From NCBI GenBank assembly GCA_946626535.1, contig CAMOUK010000003.1:21445-85444 (forward strand): DNA of 64,000 nucleotides. The letters are read 5' to 3'. The position numbers were made by a program, and so were the translations under genes. The notes below the pieces were generated by a model. The model ran no database searches, was not told the origin of the DNA, and saw only the letters and a program-made list of their open reading frames with translations. Shown here one piece after another: positions 1-13,300 of the stretch. The stretch is from an uncultured Caryophanales bacterium (GTDB lineage Bacteria > Bacillota_I > Bacilli_A > Acholeplasmatales > Anaeroplasmataceae). Numbering within the stretch: the stretch's first letter is position 1; each line of letters opens with the position of its first letter.

Positions 1-3000
1 TATACAATTAAGAGTTATGATTCTACAATTACTATTTATGATATGTATTTAGTGAATAAAAATATTACACCAACAATTGGAGCTCAATATTTGAATTTTG
101 CTGCTAAAGGTACTCAAATAATTAATGAATTTGGTACATATTCAGATTTCTTGAAATATCGTACAAGATATAATTTATTTGAAACAGTTGGTGTTTCTTC
201 TTTAACAAAGAAATACGCAAGTGTAATTGATTTGTTATACGCAACAAAAGCAACTGACATGGCTTTATACTTAAAGATGTCAGATGCACAAGTGGCTGAA
301 TTATTTAAGAAACTTTATAGTAATTCAGACGATTACTTAAGAGCAAGTGTTTTAGATAGTTCAAACACATATATAACTAAAGAAATGCTTGTTACAGAGT
401 TAATGGCATTATGTAATACTGATTCTAATTTTATTTACGATATTTTCAGTCAGTTGAATTTAAGTTCTATTAGTGGATCATCATGGTCTAACTATCCATG
501 GGCTCTTAAATTAATGGCTGCTTATGTTGGAACAGACTTTATGAATAATCTACGGTCATCATCTATGACATCATCAAAGATGTATACTATTTTAGAAGAT
601 GTAGAAACTCATACTGGCTTTACTGATACTAATTATATTGATAGTGATACTTCAATTAATGGATCTAAGTTCCAAAAATTAATGATTGCTTTAGGAATTG
701 ATACATCAACTTCAGGTTATGGTATTTATGCTTTAGCTTCAAGTAAAGGTATTCAAAATGGTACATTCATTCCAGATAACGTAATGTTACCAGACTTAGA
801 TGCACCTTATAATAGATTAGCAAATTCAACAATTATTACATTAAGTAATGAATTTGAGGCTGTTACTCTTACAGAAGCCACATATGAGGTTGGTAAGTAT
901 TATGTAAATAATTCATCAGTATACGAATTATCTTATGATGCTTATAGTTCAACTAAGACATATTATAAGGTTAAGAATTCATCTTCATGGAGAGATTTAA
1001 CAGGTTCATCAACTTCCTCAAATTATGATGTAAGCAATCATAATTCTGTTAACTATCATGTAAGAGAAGAAATGAAGCAATTAATTAAATCAATTTCAAC
1101 TACAGTGTTCGAATTAGATTTAGCTTATACAAATGCTGTAACAATATATTCAGCACCAAGTCAAATTGATTTAGATAATCATATTATTACTTACTATGTA
1201 AATACAACTTATTTCACTGTTTTGAATAGTGCAAGCAGGACAAGTATTAATTTGGCTAGATATTCTGTTGCTGATTCTGCAACATTTAAAACAAATGCTA
1301 ATAATACTACATCAATTAATATCTCAGGTAAGGTATTAAACGGTGCAACAGTTGCTACAAGTACAACATTAACAGTTGCTGATGCATTTACAGTTACTGC
1401 CGAAGATACTACAATATCAGCTAAATATACTATAGTATTTGTTAAGCAAACTGCTACAAATAGTATGACAATTAAGAGTATTAATGGTGATACTTCAGCA
1501 GTTCAAATTCCATATAATGGAGGTACTGTTGTAATAGATGTTACTACAAATCTTCCTGATGGAGCAGATTTGTCAAATTATTTCTATATTAATACAAGTA
1601 ATTCTAATTCTAATACATATGCTGAAGGTGTTTATTGGGATTATAATACTAGTGCTTATAATAACTGCATAGTAAGTGGTGGTAAAGCTACTATTACTAT
1701 TGATGTTTATAACAATATGCCACAGGGAATGAAATATTTCTGTTTGAAGTACTTTACAGCAGCAGCTGTAACATGTACAGCTAATAAGGTTGCTAATACA
1801 CAGGCTGTAATTACTTCATTTGGTTATAATGGTACTGATTTAACATCAACTATAACTGGAAATAGTAAATCAGCAACATCAACTGTAAGTTTTGGTAGAG
1901 CATTTAATTATTCAGAATTAACAGATTATACTAGTGATGATTTCTATTTATACAAGTTTGGAATTTCTTCTAATGCGACTGTTGTTATTACAGCTACATA
2001 TTCAGAAATTTCTGGCGGAAATGGTAGAATTCAATATCATGTTACATACGCTGTTACTTCAGAAGATGGAAACACAACAAATACATATCATCATTACATT
2101 AACGAAAGTGATTACTTCACTAATGGAGCAGTATATGGTTACCTATATAAAGAAGGTTATGAACAAACTGATTCTGGTGTTGTAGGTGATAGTGATTATG
2201 ATGATGGTATTTATAAGACAGAATTTAAGTTTGGTTCAGAAACTTTAAGCGGTGATTTATCATCATTAGTTTATGACAACACTCAAGATAATTATGTTGC
2301 TGTTTACTTCAACAGAGGAGAAGAACCTCAGTATCGTATTAGATATGTATTAGATAATTTCTATATTACATCTAATAATTTCACACATAACAATAATGGT
2401 TCTTCAATTATTGATTCATATGCCGGTTTAACTCTTACAGTTACAGATTCTCAAGATCCAAACACATATAAATTTGTATATACATATACAAATACAGGTA
2501 CATGGAGTGGTGATGTTACATATACACGTACTTATGATTTCCCTGCAGTATATGTTGTTAAGGATTTCTCATTAGATGCTTTATTATCTAGATTGACTTT
2601 CTTAAGTGAATCTATGACATTAAGTACAACAGCTACAGTAATGCTTCCTACAGTTCCACTAATTCCATCACGTGTTGATGGTGCAACATATGATGCTGGT
2701 GTTAGAGTTTATAGCGAAGTAGCTGCATTAAGAAATGATATAGTTATCAATAATACATCAATCGTATATAATAATGATTCAGATGCAAAATCAATATCTG
2801 ATTATTATGCAATTGGTACTGTATCTAACTCAGATTTGACATATTATTCTCCAACATTTGGTATTGATCAATATGCACAAATCTATAAGTACACAACTGC
2901 TAGAAAGCTAGCAGATTATGGCAAAGCTACTTTGACTGATAAAACAGTCTTAGAAGATAGAAGTACAATGTATTTATATGTACCTTTCGAGTACACAACT

Positions 3001-4152
3001 ACTAAAGGCACTAACTCAGAAACATTGCTTGTAGAACTAGATTCTTCAGGAAATTGGATTAAAGTTTGGAATCAAGCAAACAAAAAGACATCAGATTTGT
3101 CACTTGTTTACACACTTGATACTCCAATGTCTACAGCTCATGCTACTAAGCTTGGTATTTCATTCACATATAATGGATATAATTATTCATTATCAAGCCT
3201 TGCAGGCTCTTCTAGCGAAGAAAATGAATCATTATTCATGGATTACATTGGAAACCCTGCAGAAGGCCATTTCTGGTATGTAGATTACGTAGTATTCTCA
3301 GAATATAATCTTAATAAGGGTTATATCGAAGGTAATGTAAGATACTATCATATTTCTATCATTGATGCTACAAATACAATTTATTTCGATGTTTCATTAT
3401 ATGCTATTCAATCATTAGATATGTCAAATATTTATTTGACAATAGCAGAAAATGTATATAATTCTAGCAACGAAATTGAAAGTCTTGTTACTAGACAAAT
3501 AAGTGCATATGCAGTTGAACAATATGCATATACACCAGTTGAACTAGATAGCTCAACATATTCACCAGATACTTATTATATTCTAGTTGATGATGTATAT
3601 GTCTTATCAGGGGATGAATTCAACTCTACTATGACATATTATCAAAAAGGTGAATTAAGCACGAATAGCTCATATTTAAAGGCTAAATCAGTTACAGCTC
3701 AAACATTTGGTAATACTACTTATTATACTTATGATCAAACAACTTCAACATATACTGTTGCAAGTAGTTATTCTCAATTTGAGACATACTACTATAAAGC
3801 ACCATATTATGGAATGGTTGAATATAAATTGAAGTTTAATTTACAAGTTTTACCTAAAGGATATTTCTATTTCTATATCGATGTTCCTACAGGCTATGAA
3901 GCTTATTGTGTAACAGATATGGAAAACCAATTAGGTGTTGGTACAACAGCTGCCATAAGAGCTTTAGATGCAAGAGAAGTAGGTTCATTCTTACCATATA
4001 CATCTATCATTACTCAAACAGTAAAATTGGATGTAATGATAAAAGAAGGAACAGATGATAATTCTAGTGCATGGGCAGTATCAACTTCAGATTTATATAC
4101 TAAGCAAATAGAATATTTATCAGATGGTTGGGAAGAGTTATATTCTGATTAA
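1..4152 (+). CDS. Large secreted/surface protein of unknown function, 5'-truncated by the window edge
   Basis: The reading frame is open from base 1 with no start in front of it; the first ATG at 43 lacks a Shine-Dalgarno, so this is the C-terminal 1383 codons or so of a longer gene. The protein is rich in Thr, Ser, Tyr and Asn with almost no Cys, typical of extracellular beta-rich surface proteins, and has no hydrophobic segment, LPXTG or other anchor at its C-terminus. Short imperfect repeats ending in TYY occur near residue 280-320 and again at about 1165-1260 (counted from the ATG at 43), and a similar motif is found in the neighbouring 3275-residue lipoprotein. The first 200 residues look helical, the rest beta-like. 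It converges on that lipoprotein gene, which suggests a paired surface locus. No family is recognised; an adhesin or wall-associated role is inferred from composition only. Confidence 0.75.
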   Translation, partial: YTIKSYDSTITIYDMYLVNKNITPTIGAQYLNFAAKGTQIINEFGTYSDFLKYRTRYNLFETVGVSSLTKKYASVIDLLYATKATDMALYLKMSDAQVAELFKKLYSNSDDYLRASVLDSSNTYITKEMLVTELMALCNTDSNFIYDIFSQLNLSSISGSSWSNYPWALKLMAAYVGTDFMNNLRSSSMTSSKMYTILEDVETHTGFTDTNYIDSDTSINGSKFQKLMIALGIDTSTSGYGIYALASSKGIQNGTFIPDNVMLPDLDAPYNRLANSTIITLSNEFEAVTLTEATYEVGKYYVNNSSVYELSYDAYSSTKTYYKVKNSSSWRDLTGSSTSSNYDVSNHNSVNYHVREEMKQLIKSISTTVFELDLAYTNAVTIYSAPSQIDLDNHIITYYVNTTYFTVLNSASRTSINLARYSVADSATFKTNANNTTSINISGKVLNGATVATSTTLTVADAFTVTAEDTTISAKYTIVFVKQTATNSMTIKSINGDTSAVQIPYNGGTVVIDVTTNLPDGADLSNYFYINTSNSNSNTYAEGVYWDYNTSAYNNCIVSGGKATITIDVYNNMPQGMKYFCLKYFTAAAVTCTANKVANTQAVITSFGYNGTDLTSTITGNSKSATSTVSFGRAFNYSELTDYTSDDFYLYKFGISSNATVVITATYSEISGGNGRIQYHVTYAVTSEDGNTTNTYHHYINESDYFTNGAVYGYLYKEGYEQTDSGVVGDSDYDDGIYKTEFKFGSETLSGDLSSLVYDNTQDNYVAVYFNRGEEPQYRIRYVLDNFYITSNNFTHNNNGSSIIDSYAGLTLTVTDSQDPNTYKFVYTYTNTGTWSGDVTYTRTYDFPAVYVVKDFSLDALLSRLTFLSESMTLSTTATVMLPTVPLIPSRVDGATYDAGVRVYSEVAALRNDIVINNTSIVYNNDSDAKSISDYYAIGTVSNSDLTYYSPTFGIDQYAQIYKYTTARKLADYGKATLTDKTVLEDRSTMYLYVPFEYTTTKGTNSETLLVELDSSGNWIKVWNQANKKTSDLSLVYTLDTPMSTAHATKLGISFTYNGYNYSLSSLAGSSSEENESLFMDYIGNPAEGHFWYVDYVVFSEYNLNKGYIEGNVRYYHISIIDATNTIYFDVSLYAIQSLDMSNIYLTIAENVYNSSNEIESLVTRQISAYAVEQYAYTPVELDSSTYSPDTYYILVDDVYVLSGDEFNSTMTYYQKGELSTNSSYLKAKSVTAQTFGNTTYYTYDQTTSTYTVASSYSQFETYYYKAPYYGMVEYKLKFNLQVLPKGYFYFYIDVPTGYEAYCVTDMENQLGVGTTAAIRALDAREVGSFLPYTSIITQTVKLDVMIKEGTDDNSSAWAVSTSDLYTKQIEYLSDGWEELYSD

Positions 4153-4164
4153 GTAGATAATATT

Positions 4165-4198
4165 AGTAGGTCAATCATGTGATTGACCTACTTTTTAT
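4165..4198 (+). terminator. Rho-independent terminator of the upstream surface-protein gene
   Basis: A perfect 13-bp inverted repeat (4165-4177 with 4180-4192, 2-base loop) begins 12 bases after the stop codon and runs into a T tract. Confidence 0.9.
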
Positions 4199-4204
4199 AT
4201 GGAC

Positions 4205-4262
4205 AAAATAAAAAGAGATACTTTTTCACTAATGTATAGTGCTTTTAGTATCTCTCTTTTTT
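4205..4262. terminator. Bidirectional terminator between convergent surface-protein genes
   Basis: Nested hairpin: outer stem 4214-4222 with 4247-4255 and inner stem 4227-4231 with 4237-4241. It is flanked by a T run on the + side and an A-rich run on the other, so it can stop transcripts from both directions and mainly serves the minus-strand lipoprotein gene ending at 4306. Confidence 0.75.
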
Positions 4263-4305
4263 ACGTTATTTAGTCTGAATATTTCTATCTAAAATGAATG
4301 TATAT

Positions 4306-7300
4306 TTATTTAGTTATTGTTAATACATATCTAATTCCATATTTTCCATCTTCAGCAGTAGATATAGTATCATTTGTAATATAATTACCAGCATAATCAG
4401 TTCCTAATGCGTCTGATACGTATTGAGTTGAATTATTTTCTAAAGATGATGCTAATGCTTCATCAGTGCTTGTTGCAATAGTGATTGCTCCTGAAGAAAG
4501 TCTAACTGCAGTGCTGTCAGCAATGCTTGTGGTTGTAGTACCTCCAACGACTGTAACTGTATCAATGATATAATTAGATAATAGTTTTATTTCGTTAGAG
4601 TTATTTAAAATAACAATCCATTCTATATCTTCTAAAAGATAGTATAGATTTCTAGTGTCGGTTATATATTCTTCGATATCACCTGTTTCACTATTAAATC
4701 TATATTCGGTTTGTTCATATATTCCAGTGTAGTATGGCTCTTCATATTCTCCATTATCTAAAAGATATGTAAATATGGTTTCATACTTTTCCTCGTTTAG
4801 GTTAACTACAGTCCAACCATTTATGCTTGTTTCAACTTTCTTATAATAATTATTGTTATTATCTATGCAATAATTGTTAGTTACATCTATTAGTGTTTCA
4901 CCATTGATGCTTGTTACAGATGAATTAGATGGATAGTAACCAAGCTTTATTGTTGTGAAAGAAGAAGGTAACTTATCAATCGAAACTTCTACATTGTTAA
5001 GATTGATTGAAGTCATTTCTATTCCTTCTATATAACTTGGAATCATTTTGCCTGTTAATGTGCCATTTATGTCAGTAATTTCTTGACCATTAGTTGTAAA
5101 TAAACTTGGTAATTCTTCTTCAATCCATTTAGCATATAATGTTGAATCAGATGTTCTTGTATATACAGTCATTATAGTTGTTAAATTAGATTCTTCATAC
5201 CAACCACCAAATGTGCGACCAGATTTAGTAGGAATATATGATAATGTCTCTTGATATTCTACAGTTATAACTTGTCTATCACCATTATTACATTCAAATG
5301 TTACTTTATATAGTTCAGGTGTCCAATTTGCTGTAAATGTTCTATTGCCATAAGAACCAGTTTCGATTGTGACATCTTCGTCTGATGTTGGGATATCAGT
5401 TCCACTCCAACCAGTAAATTTGTAGCCTTGTTTTGTTGGTGCAACTAATGAGAAACCGGAACTTGCTATTGTGTAGGAAGAAGGATTTGTTTCAGTAACA
5501 GTACCTCCATCATAATTGTATGTGATAGTATATTCGATTAAATCGAATGCTACATACACAAACTGATAAGATTCTTTTAATAATGGAGTGTCATAGTTGG
5601 TTATTTCAGTTGATAATGAACTATCTGAATAAACTCCATGTAGGGTGTATCCTATACCTTCTGTCACACTTAATGTGAAATAATCGCCATTTAATGTTAT
5701 TCCTACTGTGCCTGAAGTAGATGTAGAATCAGGTTCATATGTTCCATCTACTTTTTGTTTCATGACATTAATTTCAATGTTGTCTTTAATCCATGTTGCA
5801 GTATATGTAATTGCTTGATCAGGTAAAACTGATGGTATAGTGTATGTTAATACTGCGTTTCCACCATCAAATTGTTCTGAATTATTATACCAGCCACTCC
5901 ATACCCAGTTTTGTTGAGCTGCTGCAGTAAATGTAATTACTGAGCCTATAGCTAATTCATCGGAATTATTAACGTATGATGGAGTTATATAATATTCTAC
6001 ATTATCTGTAGTACCACCAGTGGCAGTGATTCTAATAATGTTTGATAATGAACACCACTTAGCCACATAAAGTGTATTTTCTTCAGTTAATATAGCTGAT
6101 GCTTCAAAGATATTTGCTGAGTTTTCATCAGTTATTCTTATATCTTTATATAGTGCTGAACCATTGTTAGCATTTAATGGTGTAGCAATAGTTGCACAAG
6201 TTGAATCAGTATAGTAAGTTGTTAATGAATTGAATGAATTATCAACAGAAACTTTGATTTCATATAGTTCTGATGGAGTTGCTTCTATATCATGATCCAC
6301 AGTAGTGTAGTATGTCTTAGTTGTATCGAAAGAAGTATCTTGAGATAATGTAGCATTTTCTCCATCAAATTCATATAATCCAAGACCTACTGGAGTTGCA
6401 ACTATAGTACAAGAAGCATCAGTATAATAAGTCTTTGATGAATCGAAAGAAGTATCTATTGTTAATGCTTTTACATATAATCCAAGGTTATATGGAGTTG
6501 CCTTAGTACCTGTAGTATTAGTGTAATATGTTTCACTAGTTGTAAATGAATTAGAATCATCTAATACACGTTGATACCAGCCTATAAATACATAAACATC
6601 AGTTAAGATAGTAACATCTATAATGTTTGCAGTAGTAGCAGTTAATGTGATGTTTTCGCCAACAATTGGTGTGCCTGAGATTGATGTTGAACCACCATTG
6701 TAACTAGCTTCGCCATCTAAGTATGCCATTGTTGTAATTGTATTTTCAATGTATTTAGCATAGAAAGTAGTTTTAGTTGTGTTGGTAATTTCAAATATGA
6801 ATTCAGCACCATTATTACCTGCTGAGATATAGGATAATGTATAGTCGATTGGTGTATTAAATTCTGAATCTGTATACCAACCAGCAAACATATAATTAGT
6901 GTTTGGTGAGGCTATTACTTTATATTCTTCACCTATAGTAGTGATTGATAATGTTGCTGACTCATCATTCTTTGTTATTGTATATGTACCATTTGGTGTA
7001 GAAGATACCTCAATTGGACATTCAATGAAGTTTGCCACAACCGTTATATCACTGTTATATTCACTGAAATCAAGAGTAGTTACTGACTCAGAGTTAATTG
7101 TCCACTTAATGAATGTATAGCCACTCTTTGTAGGAGCAAGTAAATTATAGTCAGCATCTGTAACTTTGAATGTTGATTTAGTGTTGTTTGGATTATTTGT
7201 ATTAGCAGGCACATCATATGTTATATGATATGTCTTTAATTCAAATACTGCTACATATGTTCTATTTCCATATGAACCTTTATATATAGTTGCAGTAGTA

Positions 7301-10300
7301 TAATTAGTTCCACTATATGTCCAGTACTTGAAGTCATATCCATCTTTTGTTGGATTAACTAATTCGAAAGTATTAGTTTCGAAAGTGTATGTTGTTGGAT
7401 TTGTTCCACTAATAGTTCCACCATTTAATTCATATGTGATAGTATATGTGTTTAAAGTCCAAGTTGCTGTATATGATCTATTACCATATGAACCTATAGC
7501 TATTTCAACTGTCATTGTTGGAGTATCTAAACCTGTACCAGTCCAACCATTAAATGTATAACCATTTCTAGTAGGATTATTTAATGTAAATGTTGCAGTT
7601 TCAATATTGTAACTATTAGTATTATTAGCTGTACCACCTGCTAAAGTATATGTAATAGTATAATTCTTTGCAGTGAATTTTGCATATAAAGTGATATTAC
7701 CAATTGAACCTTTTGTAATTTTAGTGACTCTTGCTTGAGAAGAGAAAATGGAATCAGTATACCATCCAGCAAAGTCATAATAATCCTTAGTTGCAGCTTC
7801 TAGTACTATTTCTTGGTTAGTAGTATATGAAGCTGGGTTATTAGCACTATTAGTGCCATCATTTAATACGTATGTAATAGTATATGGTATATATGTCCAC
7901 TTCGCATATAATGTAATATTACCATAAGAACCATTAGTAATTTGTGTAACTAAAGTATCAAATGTAGATTCTTTATACCAACCATCAAATGTAGCACCAT
8001 CTCTACTCAATGGATCAGCAATATTTAAATCTTCAGATTCGATAGTATAATGTGTAGGGTTACTAGAAATATTATTTCCACCATCTAATTCATAAGAAAT
8101 ATCATATACTATAGCTTTCCATGATGCTGTTAGAGTGATATTACCACCTAAATCTATTAATGCATCTGGTGTTACAGATTGACTAAAGTTATATGGTGTT
8201 TCTAAATTAGGAGCTGTCCATTTACCTTCATAACCTGTGTATGTTGTTGTTCCTAAAGTAACAGAAGAAGCATTTGAATTATAATCTTGTGATGCGATAT
8301 CAGTTCCACCACTTACATTATAAGTAATAGTATATGTTATTACCTTGATTATAAATGTAGTTGTTCTTGAACCAGTATAATTACCAATAAATGTGATGTT
8401 AATAGTAGCTGTGCCGATTGCTGCGTTATCTTCATATAATAAAGTATAATCAATATCTTTAACTAATAAAATTGAACCATATCTAATAGTAACACCTGGA
8501 GTTGAACCTGAAATACCTACATTAGTTGTGTAAGGTTGATCATCAATATCTTGGATAGTTAAATCAGAAGCATCAGAAGCATCCTTCCTATTGATTGTGA
8601 ACTCACCTTCAAAGTCGTCTGCAATAATATTTGTAGAATTGAATGTGATTGGAATTTGATATGTTCCTGCATCCTTCTTAGAATTAGCTTGATTAATTGA
8701 ACATTGATTTGTAATATCTAATCCTTCATCAATTACACTTACTATTGTAGGAATAATATTATAACCAGTGAATGTTCTTTCTTGAAGAACGATAGTAGGA
8801 TTTGTAACTGTATATTTCTTGATTACATATTCGATTTCAATTGATTTAGAAGTATCGTAAAGGTTACCACAACCTGTTGCAGTAATAGTAATTGTACCAG
8901 CATTAGTTGTATTATTGGCTCCACCATTATTATTACTATAACTTAGAATGTAATCTGTGCCACTTACTAATGTTTCAGTTCCATCTTTTATTGTAACTGT
9001 AGGAATTTGTGATTCGTTATTGAATGTGAAATCATAAGGAGCTAATTCGATAGATGCTAATGAAATATCTTTGTTTTGAGAAACGATTGTGTATTCAGCC
9101 TGTTTGCTTCCTTTATAATTTCTAGTACCTGTGATAGTAACTTTATAATTGCCAATACTTATAGCATTAGCATCATAAGATACTATGTAATCCTCAGTTG
9201 CTATAAGATTTAATCCGTCATAAACAGAAGATACAGTTGGTTCGATTGCTGAACCAGTATATGTATATTCTGCAAATTGTAGATTAATTGTTGCACCAGT
9301 AATAGATTTTTGTGCTATAGTTACTTGAATATATTGTGGAGCAACGTCAGCATAAATGTCATCACCAATAACTTTATAATAAATAGTATAAGTTCCAGCA
9401 TTAATTCCTGTAGGCATATCAGTAGAATAATCTATATTATTAGTTGAATAATATAATGTTCCACCAGTAGTAGTACCAGCATTAATTAATGTTTGAGCCA
9501 CACCTGTATATATTAAACCTGAAATAGCAGTAGGTGCAGTTACAGTTGGAATAGTCTTAGATTGAATAGTAACTTGTATTGAAGCTTCTTCAGTATCATT
9601 ATAGTTATCATTTCCTATAACTTTATAATAAATGGTGTAAGTTCCAGCAGAGATTGCAACAGGAAGATTTTCTGAATATTCACCATCACCTAGCTTATAT
9701 ACTAAAGTACCACCGTTAGTTGAACCAGCATTAATTAATACTTGTTCTTGTGATGTATATGCTAGAGTTGCAATAGCAGTAGGTGCAGTTACAGTTGGAT
9801 TAGCTTTTGCAATTGATGCTGGGATTGTACCTTCTTTATCATTGTGATTGCTATCACCAACGATAATATAGTATACAGTATAATTGCCAGCATTAGTTGC
9901 TTTAGGAAGATTTTCGACATATTCTGCATCTGCATTTAGTTTATATTTAAATGTTCCTTGAGTAGAAGTACCGGCATTAATTAATTCTTGGTCATCGCCT
10001 GTATAAGTTAAAGCATTAGCTGTTGGAAGTGTAAAATCAGTTATATCTGTTTTAGCAATAGTAACACTTAATTCTTTTTCTTCTATATCATTGTGGTTTT
10101 CATCACCGATAAATTTATAGAATACTTTATAAGTGCCAACATCTGTAGCTTTTGGTAAAGAATCAGAATAATCACCAGTAAGCTTATATTCAAATGTACC
10201 ATGAGCAGAAGTACCGGCATTAATTAATTCTAAAGCTTCACCTGTATATGTTAATTCTTTAGCTGTTGGAGCTGTTACTGTTGGATTAGCTTTAGTAATA

Positions 10301-13300
10301 GTTAACTTTGCAGTCATATCAGAAATTGCTTCATAATTTTTAGTATCGCCTTCAAATGATGCAGTAGCAGTAATATTACCAACATTAGTTAAAGCGTTAT
10401 TAGTATATGATACTGTAACACCTTCTGGAAGTTCACCAGTTATTGTGATTGTAATTTCATCTCCAGTATATGTTTCAGTCTTGTTAGCGAATGTAACACC
10501 TGACATATCATAAGTAGCTTTAGTAATAGTTAATGTTGCAGTCTTATCAGCAATTGCTTCATAGTTTGCATTTCCGCTAAACTTGGCAGTAGCTAAAGTT
10601 GAACCAACATTAGTTAAAGCATTATTAGTATATGATACTGTAACACCGTCTGGAAGTGTGCCAGTTATTGTAATTGTAATTTCTTGACCAGTATATGTTT
10701 CAGTCTTATCAGCAAATGTAACAGCTGACATATCATAAGTAGCTTTTGCGATTTCAATTTCAATAAAAGTAGAATCAACACTTAGATAATTTGCATTTTC
10801 ACATACCATGTAATAAAGCTTATAAGTTCCTGCGTTAGTTACTTTTGGAATGAAAGTAACGAAATTCTTATCATCTAGAGAATATACCATTTCACCACCA
10901 TTAGTAGAACCTGTAGTAGCTATATCTAAAGCCTTACCAGTGTATACTAAGCTTTCTATAGCCTTAGGAGCTGTAACAGTAGGAGTTGCCTTTGCGATAG
11001 TAATACCTTCGATTAAGGCTTCTTCTAAGTCTTCATGGTTTTCATCACCTACAACCTTATACCAAACATTATAAGTTCCGTGATTTGTTGCTTGAGGAAT
11101 AGAAGTAGAATACTCTTCGCCTTCTAATTTATACATTAATGTACCACTAGAAGTTTCACCTTTTGTGATTAAATCTTGAGCTTTAGTATTATAAACTAGA
11201 TTAGTTATTGCGGCAGGGGCTTTAGTAATGCTAGAGTCTGCCTTTGTAATAGTAAGTGTTGCCTTCATATCGGCAATTTCATTGTAATTGTTATAATCAC
11301 CACTAAACTTTGCTGTAGCTAAAGTTGAACCAACATTAGTTAATGTATTATTTTCGTAAGTAACTGTAACACCATCAGGAAGAGTACCAGTAATTGTGAT
11401 TTCAAATTCATCACCTGTGTATTTATAAGTAGCATTATCAAATGCTACACCACTCATATCGTAAGTAGCTTTTTTAATTATAAATTCAAATTCTATAAAT
11501 GCTGAATCGTTATGGTTAGAATCACCTCTTACGTAATAACATCTCTTCCATGTACCAGCATAAACTTGACCTATACTGCCTTGACAGAAGGTATTGTATT
11601 TCTGCCATGTTTCATCCCAAATACCAAACCAAATTGTACCGCCTATAGCTTCGCCACCTTGTAATAATTTATAAGAACTACCATTATAAACCATTTCACC
11701 TTTATATGCTATAGGCTCTTTAGTAATAATTGGGTCTGCTTTTTTAATTGTAATAGTTAAAGATTGTTCTAAAGTATCATTATAATTATTATCACCAGCT
11801 ACCTTATAGAAAACTTTATATTCGCCTGCGTTAGTACCCTTAGGTAATTCTTCAGAATAATTTTCTTCACCTTCAAGCTTATATACTACCTTTCCACCAG
11901 TAGTAGAAGCTTCATTAATTAATTCTAAAGCTTCACCAGTATAAGTTAATTCTTTAGCAGTAGGTGCTGTAATTACAGGATCAGCTTTAACGATAGTAAG
12001 TGTAGCTTGCATATCACCAATTTCAGTATGATTATCATCTACACTAAATTTAGCTGTAGCTAAAGTAGAGCCTACATTAGTTAATGTATTATTCTCATAT
12101 GAAACTGTAACACCTTCTGGTAACTCACCAGTTATTTCAATTTTTTGTTCTTTAGTATTATAAGTTAATTCTAAATCATTAAATTTAACAGCTGACATAT
12201 CATATGTAGCTTTTCCAATTTTAACTTCAATAGAAGAAGCCTCAGAGTCATTGTGGTTATTATCACCTTTAACTCTAAAATAAATTGTATATTTTCCAGC
12301 ATTAGTTGCCTTAGGTAGTGATGCTGAATAATCAGTGCCACCAACCTTATATTCAAGTGTACCACCAACGGCAGTACCAGCTGTAACTAATTCTAATTCT
12401 TCACCAGTATAAACCAAATTATTAACGCCTACTGGATTTGTTCCAACTGCTGATTCTGCCTTATTAATAGTTAATACGGCAGTCATATCAGCTATATTAT
12501 TATAATTTTGATTATCATGACTAAATTTAGCAGTTGCTGTAGCATTACCAGCATTAGTTAATTTATTATTAATATAGCTTACTGTAACGCCTTCAGGTAA
12601 AGTTCCAGTAATAACAATTTCTTTTTCTAATCCATCATAAGTATAAGCTGCATCTTCAAACTTAATACCTGACATATCGAAGCTTGCTTTATCAATAGTT
12701 AATGTAGCGCTCATACTAGGAATAGCTTCATGATTTTCATCACCGCTAAATTTAGCAGTTGCTATAATTTCACCAGCATTAGTTAGTTTATTATTTTCAT
12801 AAGCTACTGTAACACCTTCTGGAAGATTACCAGAAATTAATATAGTCTTTTCTGTTCCATCATAAGTATAAGAAGTATTTTCAAACTTAACAGCACTCAT
12901 ATCATATATTGCTTTAGAAATTGTAAGTGTAGCTGTCATGTCGCTAATAGGATTATAGTTTAAAGTATCTCCACTAAACTTAGCTTTAGCAACAACACTA
13001 CCAGCATTAGTTAGCTTATTAGTTTCATAAGTAACTGTAACACCTGATGGAAGATTACCTGTAATAGTTAATTCCTTTTCTAATCCATCATATGTGTAAG
13101 TTTTATTTTCAAATTTAATATTACTTAAATCATAATTTGCTTTGGCAATTGTAACATCTATAGAGCGTTCAGCTGAATCTTTATAATTAGAATTACCAAC
13201 AACCTTATAATAAACCTTGTAGGTTCCAGCATTAGTAGCTTGTGGAATAGCTGAACTATAGCTTCCACCTTCAAGCTTATATTCAAATGTTCCACCAGAA

